This document shows positions 1 to 6,860 of a DNA stretch of 7,527 nucleotides, in pieces. Under the pieces are notes generated by a model, which searched no databases, had not been told where the DNA came from, and was given only the letters and a program-made list of their open reading frames with translations. Location: assembly GCA_946478995.1 (NCBI GenBank), contig CAMLDK010000047.1, forward strand, positions 1 to 7,527, read 5' to 3'. A program made the position numbers and the translations under genes. The stretch is from an uncultured Candidatus Saccharibacteria bacterium (GTDB lineage: Bacteria > Patescibacteria > Saccharimonadia > Saccharimonadales > 2-12-FULL-41-12). Position 1 is the first letter of the stretch. Every line of letters begins with the position of its first letter.

Positions 1-328
1 TAGTTGTCCTCCTGAGTCTTAAGCTGACTTCATAGTCACCGTGCTGTATGGTAGTACTGACCACCTTTCCTAGAACCAGCTGCAGGCCTGATACTTCGCG
101 GTCTTCCTGGGTATCAGGAGCTTCCCATATAAAATCCGCTTCTTCTCTTTCGGTGGGATCTCTGTTTAAATAAACTAAAGCGAGGTCCCTTACCGCAGAA
201 TAGTCATAGCTCGTATAGCCTAAGCCTGTCTCTTCATGAGGTAATTTGCTTGCCAGTAGCCTCTCTCTTGCCTCGCGCATGGATCCGGTTGAGCCCTGGA
301 TTGAACTTTGCCAAGGAGCTATTCCCAT
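1..328 (-). CDS. Hypothetical protein, N-terminal 109 residues (3' end beyond left edge)
   Basis: I do not recognise this protein. The frame opens at an ATG at 328-326 and stays open to the window edge, giving 109 complete codons. An in-frame TAG lies only two codons upstream, so the start cannot lie further back; the next Met is residue 17 (278-280). A GAAAGG ribosome-binding-like sequence sits 10 nt before the ATG. The visible part starts MGIAPWQSSIQGS and continues with a charged stretch rich in Glu, Arg and Asp and patterns such as YLNRDPTEREEADFIWE. It has no signal peptide, membrane helix, cysteine or recognisable catalytic motif, so it is probably cytoplasmic. It lies downstream of tyrS on the same strand, 125 bp after the tyrS stop, and appears to have its own promoter. 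Function is unknown. Confidence that it is coding rests on the long open frame, the SD and the protein-like composition. Confidence 0.72.
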   Translation of the reverse strand, partial: MGIAPWQSSIQGSTGSMREARERLLASKLPHEETGLGYTSYDYSAVRDLALVYLNRDPTEREEADFIWEAPDTQEDREVSGLQLVLGKVVSTTIQHGDYEVSLRLRRTT

Positions 329-348
329 TGATTTCTAACCTTTCAATT

Positions 349-371
349 AATATTCACTATTCTAGAATATT
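349..371. repeat. Inverted repeat AATATTC-N9-GAATATT
   Basis: A perfect 7-bp inverted repeat (349-355 and 365-371) with a 9-nt centre lies in the tyrS/hypothetical gap. A second perfect 10-bp palindrome, ATTCTAGAAT, is nested at 359-368. Both cover the proposed -10 of the downstream gene, which is where an operator would sit. There is no GC-rich stem or T-tract in the minus direction, so it does not look like a terminator. It could equally be chance in AT-rich DNA. Confidence 0.3.
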
Positions 372-388
372 TTTCAATCGTTCTGCAA
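359..388 (-). promoter_or_regulatory. Candidate sigma70-type promoter for the left-edge hypothetical gene
   Basis: On the minus strand, TTGCAG (388-383) and TAGAAT (364-359) are separated by 18 bp. TAGAAT matches the -10 consensus at 5 of 6 bases; TTGCAG matches -35 at only 3 of 6. Transcription would start near 352, leaving a leader of roughly 25 nt that contains the GAAAGG ribosome-binding-like sequence before the ATG at 328. The region is AT-rich, so chance matches are likely. The upstream gene tyrS could instead read through. Confidence 0.35.
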
Positions 389-453
389 GCATAATAACTA
401 TCCTGCCGTTCCGTTCTTGCCGCCATGGTAAAAATATTATTAAGAATAAAGCG

Positions 454-1701
454 CTAGAACTTTATTATCGAGAAGTTGTTTTTGCCTTTTTTTAGTACGG
501 CGCTGTCTGCGGCCAGCTTATCGGAGCTTTTTAAGGTATGGTCCGTCTCGACAGAACGCCCGTTAAGCTTGATGGCATTCTGCTCCAAAAGACGCCGGGC
601 CTCGCCTTTGGAACCCGCCAGCCCGGAGGCAACCAGCACATCCACTATCGGATCTCCATCTTTTGCCCGGGCCGTGGGGAACGTGCTTTTCAACAACTTG
701 AATTCTTCTTCGCTCAGACCCGAGTATTCCGACCCTTCAAACAGTATAGAGGTTGTCTTAACGGCAGAGTCGGCCTGACTCTTGCCGTGGACTACTTTGG
801 TGACTTCATAGGCCAATTTTTTCTGGGCTATACGCGAGCTCCTATCGTTTGCGAATTCAGCCAGTACTTCTTCGATCTCCTCTTGTCTAAGCTGAGTGTA
901 AATCTTTAGATATTCTTCCGCCGAATCATCGTCGACATTCAGCCAGAACTGATAAAAATCAAAAACGCTGGTCCTTGAGGGATCAAGCCAGATAGCGCCG
1001 TCTTCAGACTTGCCGAATTTAGCCCCGGTGGCCTTGTTAACGACCAGCGGAGATGTCCAGATATGCGCCTCGCCACTGTCAATCCGTCGTATAAGTTCCA
1101 CTCCCGCAATGGAATTTCCCCACTGGTCCGAACCGCACAGCTGAAGATTCACTTTTTTCTCCCTATATAAATGCAAGAAGTCGTAGCCCTGCATAAGCGA
1201 ATAGCTGAACTCGGCATAGCTGATGCCGGCGCCATCCTCTCCCAAGCGCGACTGGACGAAGTCGCGGCCCAGCATCTGGCGCATAGGGACATGTTTGCCC
1301 ACATCTCTTAAGAAATCTATGAATCTGATGCTCTTGAACCACTCGCTATTGTCCACGATCTCGTATTTTTCGCCTTCGAAGATGCGGTCGAACTGGCCGG
1401 TTATACCTTTGATGTTTTTCTGAAGCTGCTGCTCGCTTATAAGCTGTCTTTCTTCGCTCTTACCGTCCGGGTCGCCTATCAGGCCGGTGGCTCCGCCGAC
1501 CAGTAGCACCGGCTTGTGCCCGGCATTGATAAAATGCTTGGCCATCATGACAGTAGACAAATTGCCGATGGTCATGGAATCCGAGCTGGGATCAACCCCG
1601 AAATAAAAGGTAAATTTCTTTTTATCCAGATCTGACGGGTCCTTCAAGGTAGTCTGGTTATAGAAGCCCCTCCATATAAGCTCCTTTGATAAACTTTTCA
1701 T
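454..1701 (-). CDS. tyrS: Tyrosyl-tRNA synthetase (415 aa)
   Basis: Cytoplasmic class I aminoacyl-tRNA synthetase that activates tyrosine with ATP and charges tRNA-Tyr. The N-terminus MKSLSKELIWRG is the usual TyrRS opening. The Rossmann fold begins with YFGVDPSSDS at 33-42, followed by the HIGH-box position, which here reads TIGN (44-47). LLVGGATGLIGDPDGK lies at 66-81, the tyrosine-binding SYAEFSY at 161-167, CGSDQWGN at 189-196, and the KMSKS equivalent KFGKS at 228-232 followed by EDGAIWLD. A C-terminal S4 RNA-binding domain covers about 350-415. Length fits the family (about 400-425). I start at the ATG at 1701: the frame is open to an ATG at 1746, but the extra 15 residues are hydrophobic and unlike any TyrRS N-terminus, and a predicted -10 overlaps that ATG. 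No clear SD precedes either start, so the mRNA may have a short or absent leader. The stop is TAG at 456-454. Confidence 0.96.
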   Translation of the reverse strand: MKSLSKELIWRGFYNQTTLKDPSDLDKKKFTFYFGVDPSSDSMTIGNLSTVMMAKHFINAGHKPVLLVGGATGLIGDPDGKSEERQLISEQQLQKNIKGITGQFDRIFEGEKYEIVDNSEWFKSIRFIDFLRDVGKHVPMRQMLGRDFVQSRLGEDGAGISYAEFSYSLMQGYDFLHLYREKKVNLQLCGSDQWGNSIAGVELIRRIDSGEAHIWTSPLVVNKATGAKFGKSEDGAIWLDPSRTSVFDFYQFWLNVDDDSAEEYLKIYTQLRQEEIEEVLAEFANDRSSRIAQKKLAYEVTKVVHGKSQADSAVKTTSILFEGSEYSGLSEEEFKLLKSTFPTARAKDGDPIVDVLVASGLAGSKGEARRLLEQNAIKLNGRSVETDHTLKSSDKLAADSAVLKKGKNNFSIIKF

Positions 1702-1744
1702 CACTATAAAGTATAACAGCTTATAAATATATGGTTTAAAAAGC

Positions 1745-1774
1745 ATTATCAGTGTTATAATACAAGCTGATCAA
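1745..1774 (-). promoter_or_regulatory. Candidate tyrS promoter
   Basis: On the minus strand, TTGATC (1774-1769) and GATAAT (1750-1745) are 18 bp apart; they match consensus at 4 of 6 and 5 of 6 bases. Transcription would start near 1738, after the upstream ATG at 1746, supporting translation from 1701. A second possible -10, TATACT at 1715-1710, would start transcription only a base or two before the ATG at 1701 and give a nearly leaderless message, but it has no good -35. No T-box-like leader is visible; the space is too short for one. Confidence 0.4.
1753..1761 (+). promoter_or_regulatory. Extended -10 promoter for the PBP gene (TGTTATAAT)
   Basis: TGTTATAAT matches the extended -10 consensus TGnTATAAT exactly. 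No convincing -35 hexamer stands 16-18 bp upstream, as is common for extended -10 promoters. Transcription would begin near 1768 and give a leader of about 54 nt before the PBP start at 1822. It lies within the spacer of the candidate tyrS promoter on the opposite strand, so the two polymerase sites overlap. Confidence 0.5.
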
Positions 1775-1798
1775 AATGAATGAATTATACAGACGCTT

Positions 1799-1804
1799 AA
1801 GGAG
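1799..1804 (+). promoter_or_regulatory. Shine-Dalgarno AAGGAG with long spacing
   Basis: AAGGAG is a strong anti-SD match but ends 17 nt before the PBP ATG at 1822, longer than the usual 5-10 nt. No alternative start lies between: in the PBP frame a TAA occurs at 1816-1818, and the only codon after it is GTA. The start at 1822 is therefore the earliest possible. The SD may act by leader folding, or may not be the working site. Confidence 0.45.
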
Positions 1805-1821
1805 TTAAAACTTAATAAGTA

Positions 1822-4818
1822 ATGAGCAAGCCAATAAGACGGGCCAAGCTAAAGTTCAAGCGCAAGTCCGCTAGCCCTAGAAGCCAGTATGTCACCAAAA
1901 AAGGGAACCATATAAGGCTGCACAACAATTTCCAAAGCCGGCGCAAAGCCAAGAAAGACGCCCGCGCACGTGCCAAAGCCGCTTATTTGGCTACCATGCC
2001 AAAGAACCGTTTCAAACGGATTCTTTACAGGATGCACCCTAAGCGTGCAGCCCAGTACTGGTTCAGCCGGGAGGGCGGCCTTATGGCCCTCAAGCTTTCC
2101 GGTGTCGGCATTTTGGCTGTTTTCCTTCTTTTAGTAGGCGTTTTCGCTTATTTCCGTAAAGATCTGATCAACCTAAGGGATATTTCCGGCAACAACATCG
2201 GCGGATCGGTTAGGTACTATGACCGCACGGGTGAAACGCTGCTGTGGGAAGACTACGATGCGGTTAAGCGCAACCCGGTGCAAAGCAATGAGATATCCCA
2301 ATACGTCAAAGATGCCACCGTCGCAATTGAAGACCAGAATTTCTACAACCATAACGGATTCGATGTAAAAGGAATCTCCCGCGCCGGTATCAGCAACGTC
2401 TTAGGCGACGGCAGCCAGCAGGGCGGCTCGACCATAACCCAGCAGCTTGTGAAGCTGACTCAAAACTGGACAAAAGAACGCACCTACGCGCGGAAGATAA
2501 AAGAGCTTATCCTGGCCGTCGAACTGGAAAGAAGCTATAGCAAAGATGAGATCCTGACCGGTTACCTAAACACCGCGCCATACGGCGATATAACCTACGG
2601 CGTTGAAGCGGCTATGCGCGACTATTTCCGGAAAGACGCCAAAGATATGACTCTGGACGAAGCCGCGTTCTTAGCGGCAATTCCAAAATCGCCTAGTACT
2701 TTCTCTCCTTATGGAGCACGTTATGACAAGGAAGAGCTGGTCGGACGCCAGCATTACATTCTTGACCTTATGCAGCAGCAAGGCAAGATCACCGCGGAAG
2801 AAAGAGACAAGGCTAAAGAAGTAAATACCTTGAAGAAAATCAAGCCGCGGCAGCCTAAATATCAAGGTATCAAGGCACCATGGTTCGTGTTAGCCGCCAA
2901 AGAACGGCTGATCGAAGAGCGCGGCGCCGAAACCGTCCAGCTGGGCGGACTTAAGGTCACCACTACTCTGGATATGGAAAAACAGAAGATCGCCGAAGAA
3001 GAAGTCCAGAATGGTCTCACGCAAGTACGTTACCAGGGCGGTGATACGGCAGCCTTCGTAGCTGAAGACGTCAAGACCGGACAGGTTGTGGCGCTTGTAG
3101 GCGGCTCGGATTTTGATAATAAAGATTACGGCCAGAACAATTATGCCCGGCTGAAGCTGCCGCCGGGGTCCAGCTTCAAACCATATGATTATCTGTCGCT
3201 GATTGAAAATACCAATGACTTCGGCGCCGGATCGGTCCTGTATGACACGCAGGATCCGCTTCCCGGATATCCATGCACGAATAAAAGCAACACCAACGGC
3301 AACTGCTTGAATGATTACGATTTCCGCCAGCCCGGTCCGCTTACTTTGCGCTACGCACTGGGGGGTTCCAGAAACATACCCGCCGTGAAAGCGATGCTGA
3401 TAGCCGGTATCGACAAAACCATAGAGACTGCCGACAAACTGGGTCTAAAAGATCTTGGAGGTGACAATGAGAATGTACAGGGCAACGGATATAGATGCTA
3501 TGAATCGGGAGACGCTACACTGACAAAGGAAAGCCAATGCTACGCTTCTGCGGCCATCGGCGACGGCGCTTACCTCAAGCTGGATGAACATGTACATGCT
3601 TATACGACGATTTCGCGCAACGGCAAGCTGCTTCCTCAGACTTATATACTGAAGATTGAAAATGCTTCAGGAGATACCATCCGCGAGTGGAAGCCTAGTG
3701 AAGGCAAGCAAGTAGTCCGACCTGACTCAGCCTATATAGTCGCCGATATGATGAGCGACCCGAGAGCCAGTTACTTCAGCCGTAAATCCCAGGTATTCGG
3801 CGACTGGAAGTTCTCTATGAAGACCGGTACGACCAACGACCGAAAAGACGGTTGGATGATGGGCTTCTCTACCCGCTATGCCGCCGGTGTATGGGTCGGC
3901 TACCACGACCGAAGCGTAGAGATGTCCGGCGCCATGGAAAGCATGACCCAGCCCATATGGGACGGCTTCATGCAGAAAATCCATCAGGATCTTGAAGCGG
4001 AACAAAGGCCTCGGCCTCCAGGCATTCAGGAACAGCCGGCCTTCGTAGTCAGAAACCACGTAGGCTTCGGATCCATAGAGCCGAGTCCGTCAAATGACCT
4101 GTTCCCTTCTTGGTACAAGTCAAAGACAAACTCAAATTCCGGAGCGATAATTGATAAGGTTTCCAAGAAGCTGGCAACCGACTGTACACCGGAGAGAGCA
4201 AAAGAAAGGGCTTATAATGCCCGGGCCAACCTGTTCTCCGGCGACACCTTCCACGGTACCACGGCCGCGAATACTGACGAAAAGGACGATGTACACCACT
4301 GCGAAGACGCCAAGCCGTTCGTTTCGCTTAACGCGCCTGCCACTTGTAATAACAGCTGTACGATACGGGCGACAGCCCGAGGCGGCACACATCCGCTATC
4401 CAGCGATGAATTCCCCGGAACGGTCAATATATATGTCGGCAGCAATCTTATAAAATCCGGCCGGGTCAGCTCTAATGGCGATAGCGTTGCGATCAAATAC
4501 AACCCGACCTTCAGCGGTGCAAGAACGGTGAGAGCGGAGGTGATTGACAGCGTCCTCTACGACTCCTCCGACAGCCGGTCGGTTTCATTCAGCAGTTCTT
4601 CAAACAGCGAGACAGACCTGCAGATCAGCGCGAATTGGACAGGTCCCAATACTCAGATAAGCTGGTCTAGTGGAAGCGGCGGCGTAACAATATATGCGGA
4701 TAATAATTCGGTGTGCAGCGGCGGCGGAAGCGGCAACTGCTCTGTCCCGGGTCATGTAAGCACCGTTTATGGTACGGATAACAAAGGCAGAACCTCAACA
4801 CAAACCGTAGGGCCTTAA
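1822..4818 (+). CDS. Class A penicillin-binding protein: transglycosylase/transpeptidase (998 aa)
   Basis: Bifunctional, membrane-anchored peptidoglycan synthase that polymerises lipid II into glycan and crosslinks stem peptides outside the membrane. A very basic cytoplasmic tail (1-88) precedes one membrane helix (about 90-111). The GT51 domain (about 130-300) carries EDQNFYNHNG with catalytic Glu170, GGSTITQQLVK (201-211), RKIKE with Glu228, DEILTGYLN (242-250) and the AAMRDYF motif (263-269). The transpeptidase domain (about 405-720) has SSFK with nucleophile Ser450, SRN at 516-518 and KTGT at 667-670, so both activities look intact. A further 270 residues, Ser/Asn/Gly-rich and beta-type, follow from about 730, with an Ig- or PKD-like stretch near 832-923 and another to 998. 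All ten cysteines lie outside the membrane. This is longer than most class A PBPs (700-850). It is transcribed divergently from tyrS. The family is certain; which PBP1 paralogue it corresponds to is not, so no symbol is given. Confidence 0.95.
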   Translation: MSKPIRRAKLKFKRKSASPRSQYVTKKGNHIRLHNNFQSRRKAKKDARARAKAAYLATMPKNRFKRILYRMHPKRAAQYWFSREGGLMALKLSGVGILAVFLLLVGVFAYFRKDLINLRDISGNNIGGSVRYYDRTGETLLWEDYDAVKRNPVQSNEISQYVKDATVAIEDQNFYNHNGFDVKGISRAGISNVLGDGSQQGGSTITQQLVKLTQNWTKERTYARKIKELILAVELERSYSKDEILTGYLNTAPYGDITYGVEAAMRDYFRKDAKDMTLDEAAFLAAIPKSPSTFSPYGARYDKEELVGRQHYILDLMQQQGKITAEERDKAKEVNTLKKIKPRQPKYQGIKAPWFVLAAKERLIEERGAETVQLGGLKVTTTLDMEKQKIAEEEVQNGLTQVRYQGGDTAAFVAEDVKTGQVVALVGGSDFDNKDYGQNNYARLKLPPGSSFKPYDYLSLIENTNDFGAGSVLYDTQDPLPGYPCTNKSNTNGNCLNDYDFRQPGPLTLRYALGGSRNIPAVKAMLIAGIDKTIETADKLGLKDLGGDNENVQGNGYRCYESGDATLTKESQCYASAAIGDGAYLKLDEHVHAYTTISRNGKLLPQTYILKIENASGDTIREWKPSEGKQVVRPDSAYIVADMMSDPRASYFSRKSQVFGDWKFSMKTGTTNDRKDGWMMGFSTRYAAGVWVGYHDRSVEMSGAMESMTQPIWDGFMQKIHQDLEAEQRPRPPGIQEQPAFVVRNHVGFGSIEPSPSNDLFPSWYKSKTNSNSGAIIDKVSKKLATDCTPERAKERAYNARANLFSGDTFHGTTAANTDEKDDVHHCEDAKPFVSLNAPATCNNSCTIRATARGGTHPLSSDEFPGTVNIYVGSNLIKSGRVSSNGDSVAIKYNPTFSGARTVRAEVIDSVLYDSSDSRSVSFSSSSNSETDLQISANWTGPNTQISWSSGSGGVTIYADNNSVCSGGGSGNCSVPGHVSTVYGTDNKGRTSTQTVGP

Positions 4819-4833
4819 TAAAATCCTTAGATC
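4819..4833. other. Convergent 15-bp intergenic junction without a recognisable terminator
   Basis: The PBP stop (4816-4818) and the PIN-TRAM stop (4836-4834) face each other across 15 bp. I find only the short palindrome AGATCT and no GC-rich stem with a T-run on either strand, so transcripts probably run into each other's 3' ends or stop by another mechanism. Confidence 0.5.
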
Positions 4834-5526
4834 TTAATCTTTCAATTTGGCGAATATCATCTTGCCGGACCCGGTCTGGTGATATCTTTCTATCTCGACC
4901 GGTATGGTTTTTCCTTTTAGCCGGATAGCATTCTCTACCACTACCATGGTACCGTCTTCCAGGTAGCCTACGCCTTGCCCGCGGCTGCTCCCCTTCTGTA
5001 TGATTTTGATCTTTTTGACCTCGCCGGGCAGGGCCGGAGGTCTTAGACTCAGTGCCAGCTCATTTACATTCAGCACCTTCACGCCTTCTACATCGGCGAC
5101 TTTGCTCAAGTTATAGTCGGTGGTGTATAGATCCGCGCCTAGTTTCTTAGCTAAAAGCACCAGTTTGTCATCGGTCTTTTTAGTTGAGGCGAACTCTTCT
5201 CTGCCAATGCTTAAAACAATCTTGTTATCTTCCTGGAGCTGTTTTATGACATCCAGGCCAAAGCGGGCTCTGCCTCTTTTATGCGAATCATTGCCGTCCG
5301 CCAGAAACTGAAGCTCCTTAAGTACGAATTCGGGAACTATCAGCTCGCTTTTAATGAATCCTGCGGAACTTAGCTCCGTGATACGTCCGTCAATCAGTCC
5401 GCAGCTATCGAGGATCAGCTTGTCGCTCTTAATCCTCTTGGCAGTTTGTTTCGGAACTTTAGTCCGCAGCAGCAGATAAGTAATCGCCGCTAATAAAAAT
5501 ATCTGTATAAAATCTATGATTATCAT
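4834..5526 (-). CDS. Membrane-anchored PIN-TRAM domain protein, YacL-like (230 aa)
   Basis: Predicted metal-dependent ribonuclease bound to the membrane. One hydrophobic helix (about residues 2-20) is followed by a short basic linker and a PIN domain (about 36-155). Its acidic metal site is visible: Asp40 and Asp46 in LILDSCGLIDGR, Glu66 in VPEFVLKEL, Asp119/Asp120 in KTDDKL and Asp137 in YTTDYNL. A TRAM domain, a likely RNA-binding barrel, fills 165-229. The Bacillus relative YacL has the same PIN-TRAM order but, as I recall, four N-terminal helices; here only one remains, although the ATG overlap with radA argues that this is the native start. It follows radA with a 4-base ATGA overlap, implying translational coupling and one operon. 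Bacterial radA and yacL genes are often linked, which supports the assignment. The RNA substrate is unknown and activity is inferred from the retained acidic residues. Confidence 0.88.
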   Translation of the reverse strand: MIIIDFIQIFLLAAITYLLLRTKVPKQTAKRIKSDKLILDSCGLIDGRITELSSAGFIKSELIVPEFVLKELQFLADGNDSHKRGRARFGLDVIKQLQEDNKIVLSIGREEFASTKKTDDKLVLLAKKLGADLYTTDYNLSKVADVEGVKVLNVNELALSLRPPALPGEVKKIKIIQKGSSRGQGVGYLEDGTMVVVENAIRLKGKTIPVEIERYHQTGSGKMIFAKLKD

Positions 5527-6860
5527 TTTTTCAAGTATTTGTTTAAAGCCTCTCTCACCGTTGTAACGGCGTTGATTTTGTTAGATGATTTGTCAGGCGG
5601 ACCGATTATCAGGTCAAATCCCAGTTTTTCGGCCTCCCTGACACGTTTTTCGGCAAAACTGACCCGTCTGACTTCGCCGGAAAGACCGACCTCACCAAAG
5701 ACGACGGACCTGCCTTGAAGTTTCAGGCCTTTCGCCGCTGAACCTATAGCCATTACCACTGCCAAATCCGCCGCCGGCTCGGTGATCTTAATGCCGCCGA
5801 CTATATTCAAGTATATGTCCTTGTCGGAAAGATTCAGTTTAGTCCGGCGCTCTAGCATAGCTACAAGCAGGTTCATCCTGTTCAGATCAATCCCGCTGGC
5901 GGCGCGCTTAGGATAGCCATAGGTTGTTTTGTTGACCAAAGCCTGGACTTCAACCAGGATCGGCCGGCTGCCCTCCATGGTCGCCAGCACCACCGAGCCG
6001 TCGCTCTCCTGCCGCTGTTCCAGCAAGCTTTTTGACGGATTATCTACCTGAATGAGGCCCTTATCCTGCATCTCGAAAATTCCGGCTTCGTTGGTCGAAC
6101 CGAAGCGGTTCTTAACGCTGCGGAGTATCTTGAACCCGCCGTAGCGGTCGCCTTCCAGATTCAAGACCACGTCTACTATATGCTCTAAGATTTTCGGACC
6201 GGCTATATTGCCTTCTTTGGTAACGTGGCCGACGATGACTACCGCCGTGCCCGTTTGTTTTGAAGCGCTCATAATCAAGTGCGTGCTATTGGTTATCTGG
6301 CTGACGCTGCCGGCGCTTGAAGCGACTTCCTCGACAGTCATAGTCTGTATCGAGTCGACGAAAACGATATTATAGGATTTAGATAATATAGCTTCGGCTA
6401 TCTGAGCCGCGGAGGTAGAAGTAGCTACACTTAGGTTTTTATTTTTTGTGCCAAGCCTGTTAGCACGCAAAGCAATCTGTTCAGCAGACTCCTCGCCGCT
6501 GACATACAAGACCTTGTTCTTGCCAGCCAGGTTAGAGGCCAGCTGGAGCAGCAGCGTGCTCTTGCCAATGCCGGGCTGGCCGGCTATCAAGCTGACGCTG
6601 CCGGCTACAAAGCCGCCGCCTAAAACATTATCCACGTCCGGCACGTCGGTTTTCAGCCTGGGCACCTGATCGGTTTTTGATATATCTTTAAAGTCCTGTA
6701 CTGCCAGTTTGCCTCCTTTACCGACAGATGCCGAACCGATGACTATTTGCGGCTCTTCTGATATAGAATTCCACTCGCCGCAGGTAGCGCACTTGCCGGA
6801 CCAAGCTGAAGTAACAGCCCCGCAATTGGCGCAGACATATCTTGTCTTGGGTTTAGCCAT
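5523..6860 (-). CDS. radA: DNA repair protein RadA (Sms), 445 aa
   Basis: Cytoplasmic RecA-like ATPase that promotes branch migration and processing of recombination intermediates. The N-terminal C4 zinc finger is complete: C10-x2-C13 and C24-x2-C27 in YVCANCG and GKCATCGEW. The ATPase core has Walker A GQPGIGKST (94-102) and Walker B NIVFVDS (164-170), and the RadA-specific KNRFG motif is at 250-254. The C-terminal Lon-like domain (about 285-440) contains YLNIVGGIKITEPAADLAV and GEVGLSGEVR. Length is normal for the family. The ATG shares one base with the stop of the upstream gene (TAATG), and GAAGGA sits 9 nt before it, so the start is secure. The 3' end overlaps the PIN-TRAM gene by ATGA. 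No LexA-like operator can be seen because the operon promoter lies outside the window. Confidence 0.97.
   Translation of the reverse strand: MAKPKTRYVCANCGAVTSAWSGKCATCGEWNSISEEPQIVIGSASVGKGGKLAVQDFKDISKTDQVPRLKTDVPDVDNVLGGGFVAGSVSLIAGQPGIGKSTLLLQLASNLAGKNKVLYVSGEESAEQIALRANRLGTKNKNLSVATSTSAAQIAEAILSKSYNIVFVDSIQTMTVEEVASSAGSVSQITNSTHLIMSASKQTGTAVVIVGHVTKEGNIAGPKILEHIVDVVLNLEGDRYGGFKILRSVKNRFGSTNEAGIFEMQDKGLIQVDNPSKSLLEQRQESDGSVVLATMEGSRPILVEVQALVNKTTYGYPKRAASGIDLNRMNLLVAMLERRTKLNLSDKDIYLNIVGGIKITEPAADLAVVMAIGSAAKGLKLQGRSVVFGEVGLSGEVRRVSFAEKRVREAEKLGFDLIIGPPDKSSNKINAVTTVREALNKYLKK

Noticed and set aside
349..371. The inverted repeat as a tyrS terminator
   Set aside because: The stem is AT-only apart from one C-G pair and is followed by AATTGAAAGG rather than a T-run in the minus direction.
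343..426. A 27-codon minus-strand frame (MAARTERQDSYYAC...) between tyrS and the left-edge gene
   Set aside because: It has no ribosome-binding sequence, no recognisable motif, and its length is expected by chance. Conservation in relatives would be needed to call it.
1702..1746. A 15-residue hydrophobic N-terminal extension of TyrRS from the ATG at 1746
   Set aside because: TyrRS is cytoplasmic and begins at the MKSLSKELIWRG segment; the upstream ATG overlaps a predicted -10 and lacks an SD.
4151..4502. Open frames on both strands within the PBP C-terminal region
   Set aside because: They are shadow frames of the intact PBP gene, with no SD and no protein-like composition.
4806..4850. A possible bidirectional terminator between the convergent genes
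   Set aside because: Only the AGATCT palindrome and scattered CCTTA repeats are present; no stem longer than three pairs with a T-tract.
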